Assembly (NCBI RefSeq): GCF_900215205.1
Contig: NZ_OBDY01000020.1
Location: 123,392 to 187,391 of the forward strand
Source of the DNA: Paractinoplanes atraurantiacus
GTDB lineage: Bacteria > Actinomycetota > Actinomycetes > Mycobacteriales > Micromonosporaceae
Reading direction: 5' to 3'
DNA length: 64,000 nt
Shown here: piece after piece, positions 1 through 8,743 of the stretch
Position numbering within the stretch: the stretch's first letter is position 1
Layout of the letters: every line of letters starts with the position of its first letter
Position numbers and translations under genes: made by a program
Notes under the pieces: generated by a model
Seen by the model: the letters and a program-made list of their open reading frames with translations, nothing else
What the model was told of the DNA's origin: nothing
The model's database searches: none

Positions 1-835
1 CCAGCCGCAACGACTGATCGTGCAGCGCGGCCAACCGTGGCGCGTCGGCCGGTCGCAGCCCATCACGCAACTCCTCCAGACCGGCCTGCAGCCCCGCCAG
101 CGGCGTGCGCAACTCGTGCGCGATGTCGGACGCCTGCCGCCGGCGTACGGAATCGGCCCGCACCACCTCGTCGGCCATGGCGTCGAAGGCTTTCGCCACC
201 TCCCCCAGCTCCCCCGGCGCCCGCAGCCGGGCACGGGCCGCGCGATCACCGGCGGCGAACCGGCGCGCCGCCGCGGCCAGAGCCACCAGCGGCCGAGCCA
301 GCCGGCCCGAGACGAACGCGCTCACCACCAGCGCCGCCAGTAAAGCAGCACCCGCCGCCCCGCCGATCCACGACCAGGCCACGGCACGACCGGAGGACGC
401 GCTCGCCGGAAACACCAGCCGGACACTGCCGACCCGCCGGTCACCGACGACGACCGGCTGCTCCACCACCGGTCCGGTGCCTTGCGCGTCGCGCATACCT
501 TCCATGCCGGGACCCATGCCGCGCCCGGGCCACACCATGCTGCCGGCGGCATCCCGCACTGTCAGCCGGGTACCGGCGGCGGCAGCCAGGGCTGACGCCG
601 GCGCCAGGTCCGCGCCGCTCCAGCCACCGGAGCGCAGGTACGCGTCAGCGGCAGCGCTCGCCACCTGAGCGGCGACCCGCTGCCGGTCCTGCCCGGCGGC
701 GCTGGCCAGTCCACGGTCGGTGGCGATCAGAGCGGCAACCGTCAGCACCACCACCGACGACAACGCCACCAACACGAAAGCGGCCAGCAGACGCCGCCCC
801 AGCGGACCGGCCCACACCGAACGGTCACCGGTCAC
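1..835 (-). CDS. Sensor histidine kinase, 3' part cut by window edge
   Basis: Membrane sensor kinase of a two-component system; the reading frame runs off position 1, so only about 278 N-terminal residues are present. Reading the minus strand from GTG at 835 gives a short cytoplasmic start, a first membrane segment (about residues 15-35), an extracytoplasmic sensor stretch of about 100 residues, a second membrane segment, a HAMP linker and the phospho-acceptor box SDIAHELRTPLAGL. The ATPase domain lies outside. The GTG overlaps the last codons of the response-regulator frame (TGA at 825-827), the usual arrangement of a co-translated regulator/kinase pair. The partner regulator gene carries an internal stop, so this kinase may have lost its output. 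The start is chosen from the overlap; the family call is firm, the signal is unknown. Confidence 0.85.
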   Translation of the reverse strand, partial: MTGDRSVWAGPLGRRLLAAFVLVALSSVVVLTVAALIATDRGLASAAGQDRQRVAAQVASAAADAYLRSGGWSGADLAPASALAAAAGTRLTVRDAAGSMVWPGRGMGPGMEGMRDAQGTGPVVEQPVVVGDRRVGSVRLVFPASASSGRAVAWSWIGGAAGAALLAALVVSAFVSGRLARPLVALAAAARRFAAGDRAARARLRAPGELGEVAKAFDAMADEVVRADSVRRRQASDIAHELRTPLAGLQAGLEELRDGLRPADAPRLAALHDQSLRL

Positions 836-1523
836 GCGACCACCCCAACCGGTAACCGACGCCGAGCACGGTCTCGACGATCCGCGCCCCGTCAGGCCCG
901 AGCTTGCGCCGGAGGTTCTTCACGTGCGAGTCGATGGTGCGCTCGTAGCCGGGGAACTCGTACCCGCGCACCTGGTTGATCAGCTCGTAGCGCGAGTAGA
1001 CCCGTCCGGGCGTGGCGGCCAGCGCGGTGAGCAGCCCTCACTCGGTCGGCGTCAGCTCCACCTGGGTGTCGTCCAGGTGCGCCTCGTGACGGCTCTCGTC
1101 GAGCCGTAGCCGCTCGCCGCCGTAGGTGATCGCCCTGGTGTTCTTCCCGTCACCGCCCCGGGTGCGGTGCAGCACCGCCTCGACCCGCAATACCAACTCG
1201 GTCGGGGAGAACGGCTTGGTCACGTAGTCGTCGGCGCCGTGGCGGAGCCCTTCGATGCGATCGTCGACACTGCTGCGGGCGGTCAGGACGATCACCGGCA
1301 CCTCACGACCGTGCTCGCGAGCGGCCGCCAAGACCTCACGGCCGTCGACATCGGGCAGGCCGAGGTCGAGCACGACCAGCTCGACACCGCCACCGGTCAC
1401 CAGCTCGATCGCCTCGGCGCCATAACCGGTGGTGCGCACCGGGTGACCGGCCCGCTGGAGATACCGGCGGACCAGTTCCCGCAGCTCGCGGTCGTCCTCG
1501 ACGACCAGCACGGCACCTGGCAC
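825..1523 (-). pseudogene. OmpR-family response regulator interrupted by in-frame TGA
   Basis: Receiver domain followed by a winged-helix DNA-binding domain. The receiver is intact: acidic pair EDD, phospho-acceptor Asp in VVLDLGLPDVDG, Thr in VLTARS and Lys in VTKPFSP. The frame reads ELTPTE and then meets TGA at 1038-1040, exactly where this family has an aromatic residue (ELTPTE-F/Y/W-xLL). After the stop the same frame continues without a shift through GLLTALAATPGRVYSR to the winged-helix end GVGYRLGWSRDR and a terminal TGA at 825. A single base change from TGG would explain it. Translation as written yields a stand-alone receiver. The start shown is GTG at 1523 behind GAGGGG; an in-frame GTG at 1547 is the alternative. 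It could be a sequencing error, a true pseudogene or readthrough. Confidence 0.8.
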
Positions 1524-1593
1524 ACCGCAACTCTGCCCCTCGGCCACGGACCGCGGACAGGGCCGTCCGGCCCGCGGTCCGTGGCCGTTGCGC

Positions 1594-1607
1594 GGGCCTC
1601 AGGGCCC
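1594..1607. promoter_or_regulatory. Weak DosR-box-like palindrome upstream of the acyltransferase operon
   Basis: GGGCCTCAGGGCCC lies between the divergent response-regulator pseudogene (71 bp from its start) and the acyltransferase gene (93 bp from its start). It has the spacing and outer bases of the DosR-type boxes found further right but lacks the central A of GGGAC, so it is a weak candidate and may be chance in GC-rich DNA. Confidence 0.25.
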
Positions 1608-1699
1608 AGCCTCGGGGCCGAACGGTCCTGACGCGGCCCACGGGGCCGGACGGAGAGTGGAGGTGCGACCTGACGTCGCGCGCACCCGTGGAGGTGGCG

Positions 1700-3586
1700 A
1701 TGACTCCGGCATTCGGCAACCGTTCCGCTCTGCTGGACGTGCTCGAGCGCGCCGGAGCCGGGCGCGCCCTGCGGCGAATCGGCCTTGTCGAGGCGGCGGC
1801 GCCACGGCCGGCGGACACGCCGGAGGTGGCGGCGCTGCTCTCCGACGACGAGTTCGCGGCGCACGCCGGCGACCTGGCCGCCTCGCTCGGGCGCGACCGG
1901 CACGAGGTGCTCGCCGAGGCCGCCGGCTACCTCCGGGAGATGGGCGCCACTCACACCCGGCGCGCGACCGGCGACTGGGCCCGATTCAGCCGCTGGCTCA
2001 CCCGGGCCCACGACCTGGTCACCGACTCCGAGCAGGCACAGCGGCTGCGGTCTCTCGACCGAGGGCAGTCGCTGCTGTTCCCCTTCTCGCACCGTTCCTA
2101 CCTGGACGGCGTCACCGTTCCCGCGGCCATCTCGCAGAATCGCGTGACGCCGCCGCTCGTGCTCGCCGGGGCCAACCTCGACGTGTTCCCGTTCAACCAC
2201 CTGCTGCGCCGAGCGGGCTTCGTCTACATCCGACGCTCGACGACCGGAAACGACGTGTACCGCTTCGCGCTGCGCTGGTACGTCACTCAAATGATCAAGA
2301 ATCGGCGCAACCTGTGCTGGTCGATCGAGGGCGGCCGGACCCGGACCGGAAAGCTTCGCCCGCCCGCGTACGGGCTGCTGCACTACGTGATCGACGCGCT
2401 GGAGGCGACGAACGGCCTGCGCGCGCTGATTGTGCCCGTCTCAGTCGTCTACGAGCAGTTGCACGAGGTGCCGCTGGTCACCACGGAGGCCCGGGGCGCC
2501 GGCAAGCGCCCCGAGGATCTGCGCTGGCTGTGGGCCTTCGGGCGGTCCCAGCGCGAGCGCTTCGGCCGGGCCTACGTCGAGTTCGGCGAGCCGTTCCCGC
2601 TGCGTGACCGGCTCGCCGAGTTGCGGGCCGGCGACGCGGTCGCCCCACGCGCCGTCGAGCGGATCGCCCTCGAGACTTGTCACCGCATCAACCGGGCCAC
2701 CCCGGTGACGGCCACGGCCGTCGTGTGCCTGTCCCTGCTCGCCGCCGACCGGGCCCTGACGCTCGACGAGGTGCTGGCCACGGTGGCCCCGTTGGCCCGC
2801 TATCTCGTGCGGCGCGGCCGCCGGGTGGCCGGTGCGGCCGATCTCACCGACCGGGCCACCATCCGCCGGGCGCTCGACGACCTGGTGCGCTCGGGAGTGT
2901 TCGCCTGTTACGACGGCGGCGCCGAGACGGTCTGGACCGTCACTCCGGGTCAGCACCTGGTGGCGGCGTTCTACCGCAACACCGCCGTGCACATGCTGGT
3001 GGACCGGGCGATCGGGGAGCTGGGCCTGGTCGCGGCGGCGGAGGGCGGAGAGAACGGGCTGGACACCGCGAACCGGGAGACCTTGAGGCTGCGTGACCTG
3101 TTCAAGTTCGACTTCTTCTTCCCGTCGCGGTCCGAGTTCGCCGCCGAGATGGCCGCCGAACTGGCGCTCGTCGATCCGGGACAGGCCGGCGGGCTGCACC
3201 AGTTCTCCCCGGCCGACGCGCAGCGGTGGCTGCGGACCAGCGATCTGCTGGTCGCCCAGCTGGTGCTGCGGCCCTTCCTGGACGCGTATCTGGTGGTGGC
3301 CGAGCGACTCGCGGACTGGCCGGACGACGAGCCGTTCGACGCCGCCTTCTTCCTCGACGAGTGCCTTCGCGTGGGCCGGCAGTGGGTGCTTCAGCACCGC
3401 TTGGCCAGTGAGGAGTCGGTGTCGCTGGAGCTGTTCAAGCCCGCCCTGCGCCTCGCCGAGCACCGCGGCCTGCTGGCCGCCGGCCCGCAGGCGGCGAAGC
3501 GGCGCGAGGATTTTCGCGGGGAGCTGCGCGAGACCGTACGCCGAGTGCGGGTCATCGCCCGGATGCGGCAGGAGGACCTGTTGTGA
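1700..3586 (+). CDS. Glycerol-3-phosphate acyltransferase, PlsB-like
   Basis: Predicted to acylate glycerol-3-phosphate to lysophosphatidate, the first step of phospholipid and triacylglycerol synthesis at the membrane. The 628-residue product has the acyltransferase block motifs: HRSYLD (HX4D catalytic motif, about residue 131), FPFNHLLRRAGFVYIRR, and SIEGGRTRTGKLRPP (about residue 207), typical of PlsB rather than PlsC. It is shorter than mycobacterial PlsB proteins. ATG at 1700 is chosen because GGAGGT lies just before it; a GTG at 1688 would place the ribosome binding site inside the gene. Its stop overlaps the GTG of the next gene by four bases, so the two are co-translated and together make phosphatidate. 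The family call is confident, the substrate preference is not visible. Confidence 0.87.
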   Translation: MTPAFGNRSALLDVLERAGAGRALRRIGLVEAAAPRPADTPEVAALLSDDEFAAHAGDLAASLGRDRHEVLAEAAGYLREMGATHTRRATGDWARFSRWLTRAHDLVTDSEQAQRLRSLDRGQSLLFPFSHRSYLDGVTVPAAISQNRVTPPLVLAGANLDVFPFNHLLRRAGFVYIRRSTTGNDVYRFALRWYVTQMIKNRRNLCWSIEGGRTRTGKLRPPAYGLLHYVIDALEATNGLRALIVPVSVVYEQLHEVPLVTTEARGAGKRPEDLRWLWAFGRSQRERFGRAYVEFGEPFPLRDRLAELRAGDAVAPRAVERIALETCHRINRATPVTATAVVCLSLLAADRALTLDEVLATVAPLARYLVRRGRRVAGAADLTDRATIRRALDDLVRSGVFACYDGGAETVWTVTPGQHLVAAFYRNTAVHMLVDRAIGELGLVAAAEGGENGLDTANRETLRLRDLFKFDFFFPSRSEFAAEMAAELALVDPGQAGGLHQFSPADAQRWLRTSDLLVAQLVLRPFLDAYLVVAERLADWPDDEPFDAAFFLDECLRVGRQWVLQHRLASEESVSLELFKPALRLAEHRGLLAAGPQAAKRREDFRGELRETVRRVRVIARMRQEDLL

Positions 3587-5016
3587 GCCACACTCTCAGC
3601 GAGGTGACCGACGTGGTCCGCACGGGAGACGCCGGGCCACGGGTCGGCGCGTTCTTCGACCTCGACGGAACATTGGTGCACGGCTACACCGCCGACAGCA
3701 TCTACCGCGACCGGATCCGCCGAGGCGACATCGGCGCCCGGGAGTTCGCCCGCATCATCGTCGCGGCGGTCGACGGCACTCTACTCGGCGGCGACCCGCC
3801 GGCCCTCGGGGCGATCGGCTTCGCCGCGCTGCGCGGCCGTACGGTCGGCGCCGTGACCGAGACGGGCGAGCGACTGTTCGCCGAGAGAATCGCCGGCACG
3901 ATGCGGCCCGAGGCGCGCGACCTGGTGCGGGCCCATCTGCGCCGGGGCCACACTGTCGTCGTCGCCTCCTCCGCGACCCGGATGCAGATCGCCCCGGTGG
4001 CCCGTGACCTCGGCATCGCACACATCGTGTGCACGGAGCTCGAGGAGGAGGACGGCGTCCTGACCGGCCGCAGCACCGCCGGCATGCTGTGGGGCGAGCC
4101 CAAGGCCAAAGCGGTGCGCGCCTTCGCGCTCGCTCACGACATCGACCTCGAGCGGAGCTACGCCTACGCGAACGGGCCGGAGGACATCGCGTTCCTCTCG
4201 TCGGTGGGACATCCGTACGCGCTGAATCCGCACCCGGACCTTTGCCGGGCGGCCGGCGAGCTCGGCTGGCCCGTGCTCACCCTGCGGGAGCCGCGCACGC
4301 CGGACCTGCGCGCCTTCCTCGGCACTGTGGGCGGGCTCATCGGCGTGAACGCCGGTCTGGCCACAGGAGTCACGATCGGGTGGCTCACGGGCGACCGCCG
4401 GCTCGGCCTCAACGCCGGAGTCGGACTGGCCGCCGACCTGGCGCTGGCCCTCACCGGCGTGAGGCTCAACGTGGTGGGCGAGGAGAACCTGGACCGTGCG
4501 CGGCCCGCCGTGTTCATCGCCAACCACCAGAGCACGCTTGACGTGCCAGTGCTGGCGGCCCTGCTTCGCCACGACTTCACCGCGGTGGCCAAGCAGGAGG
4601 CGCGCCTCGACCCGCGGATGGCGGTGATCGGCGCGGTGCTCGATCCGGTGTGGATCGACCGGTCCGACCTCGCGAAGGCCAAACAGAGCCTGGACGGTGT
4701 GGCCGAACGGCTGCGCGCCGGCGTTTCGATCCTCATCCTGCCCGAGGGCACCCGCATGCCGACGCCGACGCTGGGCCGGTTCAAGAAGGGCGCGTTCCAC
4801 ATCGCCCGGCAGGCGGGGGTGCCGATCGTGCCCATCGTGCTGCGCAACACCGGCGAGCTGGCCTGGCGCCGTTCCCTGCTGGTCAATCCGGGCACGGTCG
4901 ACGTCGCGGTGCTCGACCCGATTCCCACCGACGGCTGGACGGCCGACGATCTCGACGACCGGATCGCGGAGGTACGGCAACAGGTCGCGGCCACGCTCGA
5001 GGACTGGCCGGCTTGA
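3583..5016 (+). CDS. HAD-IB phosphatase / 1-acylglycerol-3-phosphate acyltransferase fusion
   Basis: Two-domain lipid enzyme of 477 residues. Residues about 20-230 form a HAD hydrolase of the SerB-like IB class (FFDLDGTLVHGY, later VVASSATRMQ and a Lys in GEPKAKAV). Residues about 290-470 form a PlsC acyltransferase with NHQSTLD (HX4D, about residue 314), LPEGTRMPTPTLGRFKKGAF and VPIVPIVLRN. A hydrophobic stretch (about 245-285) joins them. PlsC would convert lysophosphatidate to phosphatidate; the HAD part may dephosphorylate a lipid or its precursor. This fusion is known in actinobacteria. GTG at 3583 overlaps the upstream stop (GTGA), so expression is coupled to the PlsB-like gene. It ends 18 bp before the convergent glycosyltransferase gene. 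Confidence 0.87.
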   Translation: MSHTLSEVTDVVRTGDAGPRVGAFFDLDGTLVHGYTADSIYRDRIRRGDIGAREFARIIVAAVDGTLLGGDPPALGAIGFAALRGRTVGAVTETGERLFAERIAGTMRPEARDLVRAHLRRGHTVVVASSATRMQIAPVARDLGIAHIVCTELEEEDGVLTGRSTAGMLWGEPKAKAVRAFALAHDIDLERSYAYANGPEDIAFLSSVGHPYALNPHPDLCRAAGELGWPVLTLREPRTPDLRAFLGTVGGLIGVNAGLATGVTIGWLTGDRRLGLNAGVGLAADLALALTGVRLNVVGEENLDRARPAVFIANHQSTLDVPVLAALLRHDFTAVAKQEARLDPRMAVIGAVLDPVWIDRSDLAKAKQSLDGVAERLRAGVSILILPEGTRMPTPTLGRFKKGAFHIARQAGVPIVPIVLRNTGELAWRRSLLVNPGTVDVAVLDPIPTDGWTADDLDDRIAEVRQQVAATLEDWPA

Positions 5017-5034
5017 CGACGGCGCCGGCCGCGA

Positions 5035-6432
5035 TCAGACGCTCAAGATAGTGCGGAACAGCGCGGCATAGCGCCGCAGATGCACGTCACCCAGGAAATT
5101 CCGCCGGACGTGCTCGTGTGCGGCGCCGCCCAGGCGGTGCCAAAGATCGGCGTCACCGAGAAGACAGCGCAGTTGGCCGCCGAAGGCGCTCAGATCGCGG
5201 GGATCGGGCACCAGCAGGCCGGCGCCGTCGACGATCTGGTCGGCGATGCCGCCGACGGCCGAGCCGATCACCGGCCGGCCCTTCCACATGGCCTCGGCCA
5301 CGGTGAGCCCGAAGCCCTCGGCGAGACTCTTCTGCACCACGACCGTCGCGTGCCGCTGCACCGCGTTCACCATCCGGGCGTTCTCCTCGAGGTCGTCGAG
5401 CGGAAGGCTGGCGAGAAGGACACGTTCCCGCGCCGCACGGGGCAGGCGGCCCCACTCCCGTACACAGTCGGCGTAGACCTGCGCGCCCTCCGGGTCGTCG
5501 GCGACCTCGCCGGTCGCCGGGCCGACCAGGGCGAGGGTTCCGGCGGTCCGTGGCGCCACCTGGACGGCGAAGGCCTCCAGCACACCCGGCATGTCCTTGA
5601 GCCGGTCCCACCGGGAGACCTGTGCCACCAGGGGCTCGTCCTCGGTGGGAAGCCGCTCGGCGACCACGTGGGCTCGAGGTGGACGGGCATGCGGGCCGTC
5701 CAGAAGCCCGGCCGCGACCATCACCTCGCGCACCGCTGCCGGGTCCATCGGGGCGTTCTTGGGACTCAGCGGGTCGATCGACGGCGGGATGATCCACGTC
5801 CGGCCGGCCGGCACCCACGACGGGACGAACTCGTACCGCGTGAAGACGTAGCCGTCGAGGTCGCCGAGATATCGCCGCAGGAAGCCCCAGGCGGCCTCGG
5901 TCACCCGGTTTCCCCGGTCGGCGCCGATGTGGCAGCGCCACACGACCCGTACACCCGCCCGCCGTAACCAAGGCGCCAGGCCCGCGGTCTGCGGGTCGTG
6001 CAGGAGCACGACGTCGCCGGGCTTCACCCGCTCCAGCAGGTCAGCGGCGTTGGCGGCCAGGATGTCCTCGTAGTGCGACGCCTCAGCCGGGGTGGTCGTT
6101 TCCCCGCCGTGTCCGTGCAGGGCGTTGTGCAGCCGTTTGGTGATGGCGAAGAACGCCGGATCGCCGTGCAGCACCAGCCATCGGATGTCGACGCCAAGGT
6201 CCACGGCGTAGCCCACCAGCGCCTGGAGCAACTCGGCGACGCCGCCACCGGTCGCGGTGGAGTTGACGTTCCAGATCGTGGAGTGGCCGAACTGTTGCCG
6301 AAAGGCCGCACTGTCGCGAAGCAGCGCTTCATACCGCTCGGCCCCGATCAGAGGCGCGAGCGCCGCGACCGAGCGCGGACCGGCAACCACGTCGCGCAGC
6401 AGCGAATGCTGGGAGTCAAGCGTCGATGTCAT
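5035..6432 (-). CDS. GT4 glycosyltransferase, trehalose synthase (TreT/TreP-like)
   Basis: The 465-residue GT-B protein resembles trehalose glycosyltransferring synthase or trehalose phosphorylase: the N-terminal signature IWNVNSTATGGGVAELL, then WLVLHGDPAFFAITKRLHNALHG, HDPQTAGLAPWL, and in the C-terminal half SLAEGFGLTVAEAMW, the E-X7-E nucleotide-sugar motif of GT4 enzymes. It would make or break trehalose from an NDP-glucose or glucose-1-phosphate donor in the cytoplasm, giving a stress protectant and carbon store. ATG at 6432 follows AGAGGTG with good spacing. A DosR-type box sits 76-90 bp upstream, so induction by hypoxia is likely. Which of the two reactions it catalyses cannot be told from sequence alone. 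Confidence 0.82.
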   Translation of the reverse strand: MTSTLDSQHSLLRDVVAGPRSVAALAPLIGAERYEALLRDSAAFRQQFGHSTIWNVNSTATGGGVAELLQALVGYAVDLGVDIRWLVLHGDPAFFAITKRLHNALHGHGGETTTPAEASHYEDILAANAADLLERVKPGDVVLLHDPQTAGLAPWLRRAGVRVVWRCHIGADRGNRVTEAAWGFLRRYLGDLDGYVFTRYEFVPSWVPAGRTWIIPPSIDPLSPKNAPMDPAAVREVMVAAGLLDGPHARPPRAHVVAERLPTEDEPLVAQVSRWDRLKDMPGVLEAFAVQVAPRTAGTLALVGPATGEVADDPEGAQVYADCVREWGRLPRAARERVLLASLPLDDLEENARMVNAVQRHATVVVQKSLAEGFGLTVAEAMWKGRPVIGSAVGGIADQIVDGAGLLVPDPRDLSAFGGQLRCLLGDADLWHRLGGAAHEHVRRNFLGDVHLRRYAALFRTILSV

Positions 6433-6507
6433 CGTTTCACCTCTTCAACCCACTTTCAGCGTGGGCCGGAGCGACTTCGCGGGCCAGGGCCGTACGGCAT
6501 TCGGGCT

Positions 6508-6522
6508 GGGACCTCCGGCCCG
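6508..6522 (-). promoter_or_regulatory. DosR/DevR-type box before the trehalose-synthase-like gene
   Basis: GGGACCTCCGGCCCG (GGGACC, three-base spacer, GGCCC) matches the known DosR-box pattern with GGGAC..GGCCC half sites. It lies 76-90 bp upstream of the glycosyltransferase ATG and just outside the stop of the hydrolase gene. Confidence 0.6.
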
Positions 6523-7761
6523 TCAGGGACTGATCCGGCCGAGCGCGGCGTCGAGGAACGCGGTCACGTACTGCCGCCACTCGGACGGCCGCGTCTGGCA
6601 GGCACGCGTGTGGCCGGTGCCCGGCACCCGCCACACCTGGACGTTGGCATTGCCCCGCTGGAGGTATCGGGCGGCCTGGACCTCGGTGGGCACATCACCA
6701 GCCGCGATGAGCAGGACCGGCCGCGGCGCGATCATCATGACCGCCTCACGAAGCGTGATCGGGCGGTCGGCCGCGGTAAGGAGGTCAGTCAGAGCGGTGG
6801 TGACCCCGTTGACCTGCCGTTGGATCCGGCCCCGGACCCCGTACTCGTCGGCGAGGAAGGACCAGTCGGCCGCGACCCGGTTGGTGGCGCCTTCCGCCAC
6901 GACCGCCCGGAGGGCCGGCCACCTCGCGGCGGCGCCGATCGCCTCCTCACCACCCATGGACAGCCCGACCGCGCCGATGCGGTCCGGGTCGACGTCCGGG
7001 CGGCTTCGCAGATAGTCGATCGCACCGGCGACGTCCTCGTCGCCGTACCAGCCGAAGTCCATCGCCCGGCCACCGCTGCGCCCATGGCCACGGGCGTCGA
7101 ACAGCAGGACGCCGTACCCGTGCCGGGACAGGACACCGGCCTGATCGAGCACGTCCGACCTGGTGGAACCGGCACCGTGCAGGAGGATCACGGCCGCCCG
7201 GCCGGCCGAGGGCAGGTACCAGCCGGACAGCGCCACTCCGTCCGGTGCCGGGAAGGTCGTGTCCTCGTAGCGCAGTCCGCGATCGGCCGGTGTACCAGGG
7301 CCCGGCTGCGCCCGCGGCACGTTGGTCGCCGCCACCGCCTGGACGCCCGAGAACAGGCCGACGGTGACTACGGCGAGCAGGGCCGCTCCCGTCGCGAGCC
7401 GCCACCAGCGCCGGGTGCTGCGCACGAGCCGCACCGAGCCGTAACCGGCAAGGGCAGCGCCGGCCACCAGCGCTAGGGCACCGGCCACGACCGCCGGCGA
7501 CAGACCGGTCTTGCTCAGATGTGGAAGGCTGATCCCGGCGCCGGCGACGACCGCCGGCAGCCCGGCGAGCACCGCCACCGTGCCCCGCGTCACGGGCGCA
7601 CCCCGCACGACGAGGTAGGCGGCGCCGACCGTCACCACCAGCACGACCGCCACCCGGGCGAACTGCCAGGCCGGCGAACCGTCCTGCCCGGTCAGCCAGC
7701 CGGTCGCGACGCCCGCCACGACCACCAGCGCGGGAAGCAGGGCATGCTCGGTGGAAGTCAC
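6523..7761 (-). CDS. Membrane-anchored alpha/beta hydrolase
   Basis: The 412-residue product has an N-terminal half with about five hydrophobic helices (residues 8-145) and a C-terminal alpha/beta-hydrolase domain. The hydrolase part shows LHGAGSTRSD (oxyanion region), the nucleophile elbow GLSMGG, a late acidic strand and GTGHTRA with the probable catalytic His. The likely activity is an esterase, peptidase or thioesterase at the membrane; the substrate is unknown. The GTG start at 7761 is backed by GGAGGAGG immediately upstream. It lies in the same direction as, and upstream of, the trehalose-synthase-like gene with a 90-bp gap that holds a DosR-type box, so the two may be separate transcripts. 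No DosR-type box is seen before this gene. Confidence 0.78.
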   Translation of the reverse strand: MTSTEHALLPALVVVAGVATGWLTGQDGSPAWQFARVAVVLVVTVGAAYLVVRGAPVTRGTVAVLAGLPAVVAGAGISLPHLSKTGLSPAVVAGALALVAGAALAGYGSVRLVRSTRRWWRLATGAALLAVVTVGLFSGVQAVAATNVPRAQPGPGTPADRGLRYEDTTFPAPDGVALSGWYLPSAGRAAVILLHGAGSTRSDVLDQAGVLSRHGYGVLLFDARGHGRSGGRAMDFGWYGDEDVAGAIDYLRSRPDVDPDRIGAVGLSMGGEEAIGAAARWPALRAVVAEGATNRVAADWSFLADEYGVRGRIQRQVNGVTTALTDLLTAADRPITLREAVMMIAPRPVLLIAAGDVPTEVQAARYLQRGNANVQVWRVPGTGHTRACQTRPSEWRQYVTAFLDAALGRISP

Positions 7762-7922
7762 CGCCTCCTCCTCCCATGAGAGCGTCTCAGCCTGACGTTA
7801 GGTGCGATGCGGTAGCCGCCGGCGGCGCGGCCGCCCCCGGACGCCTCCCGAGCTAGCATCGTCACGGTGCTGCGCGGCCGCGGGCTCACCAGGCAACAGA
7901 CGGTGTGTGCCACCTGTCGCGA

Positions 7923-8408
7923 TCAGATGAAGAGGAGCTGGGCTCCCTCGGTCTTCTCGATGAAGTCGGACGCGTTGATGATGTCCTCGACGCCCTCGAA
8001 AAGATCTTCCTTGTTCAGGTGCATCATGTCGGCGGACATCCGGCAGGCCCACAGGTGACCGCCGGAGGCGACGATCTGGTCGAGGAAGTCGGGCACGTCC
8101 GGCACTCCCACGCCGGCGATCTGCTTCTTCATCTGGCGGGTGGCCACCGCCGTCATCCCGGGCAGCCCACCCAGTCCCTGCGGCATGTGGGTCGCGGTGT
8201 TGCCCAGCATGGTGAACTTCAGCTGTGCCATCCGGGACTTCGTGATCATGTCGAAGCCCCAGAAGGTGAAGAACAGGTGTGTCTCGACGCCTTCGCCCAG
8301 CGCGGCGTTGGCCAGCACGAGGCCGGGGTACGCCATGTCGAGGGTGCCCTTGGAACAGATGATGGCGAGTTTGCGCCCCGCCTGGTCGCCGCCGAAATCG
8401 GGCATCAT
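7923..8408 (-). CDS. DsrE/DsrF-family sulfur-handling protein
   Basis: This cytoplasmic 161-residue protein is of the DsrE/F (TusD-like) fold. It begins GRKLAIICSKGTLDMAYPGL and has ANAALGEGVETHLFFTFWGFDMI and a conserved Cys near the C-terminus in HLWACRMSADMM, the position used for persulfide binding in relatives. It is the last gene of a minus-strand group (flavoprotein, DsrC-like, this gene) with only 15 bp to the DsrC-like gene upstream, so it is probably co-transcribed. The likely role is to accept sulfane sulfur made by the flavoprotein and pass it on to the DsrC-like protein. Family membership is clear, the pathway is inferred from context. Confidence 0.8.
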   Translation of the reverse strand: MMPDFGGDQAGRKLAIICSKGTLDMAYPGLVLANAALGEGVETHLFFTFWGFDMITKSRMAQLKFTMLGNTATHMPQGLGGLPGMTAVATRQMKKQIAGVGVPDVPDFLDQIVASGGHLWACRMSADMMHLNKEDLFEGVEDIINASDFIEKTEGAQLLFI

Positions 8409-8423
8409 GGTTCTGGCTTCCCT

Positions 8424-8738
8424 TCAGACGCAGCCGTGCGGTTTGGGCAGGCCGGCGATGTAGGCCATCTTCTTGGCCGGCTTCTTGGGGAACAGCACGA
8501 ACAGTTGCTTCGTCGGCACGCCACCGGCCGTCGACACACGGCGCAGCGTCGCCGTCTCGCCGTGCTCGGCGTAGTCCTGGCGCAGAAACGTGATGGCCTT
8601 CCAGTGCTCGTCGGTCAGCTGGATACCGATCCGCTCCGCGAGGTACGCGGCGAGATCGGAGTCCCATTCGTCGTACGTGGTCAGGAAGCCCTCGTCGTCG
8701 ACGTGAATCCGGCGACCGGCGATCGTGGTCAGTGGCAT
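8424..8738 (-). CDS. DsrC/TusE-like sulfur carrier with a single C-terminal Cys
   Basis: The 104-residue product matches the DsrC/TusE/RspA family: EGFLTTYDEWDSDLAAYLAERIGI, LTDEHWKAITFLRQDYAEHG and the C-terminal arm AYIAGLPKPHGCV. The penultimate Cys (CysA) is present, but the second Cys that dissimilatory DsrC carries about eleven residues earlier is an Ala here, which places it with TusE-like or regulatory members, not with sulfite-reductase partners. No dsrAB genes are near. ATG at 8738 follows GGGAAG by about nine bases; an in-frame GTG at 8747 overlaps the flavoprotein stop. The probable role is a sulfur-transfer shuttle between the flavoprotein and the DsrE-like protein. Confidence 0.82.
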   Translation of the reverse strand: MPLTTIAGRRIHVDDEGFLTTYDEWDSDLAAYLAERIGIQLTDEHWKAITFLRQDYAEHGETATLRRVSTAGGVPTKQLFVLFPKKPAKKMAYIAGLPKPHGCV

Positions 8739-8743
8739 GGCTT

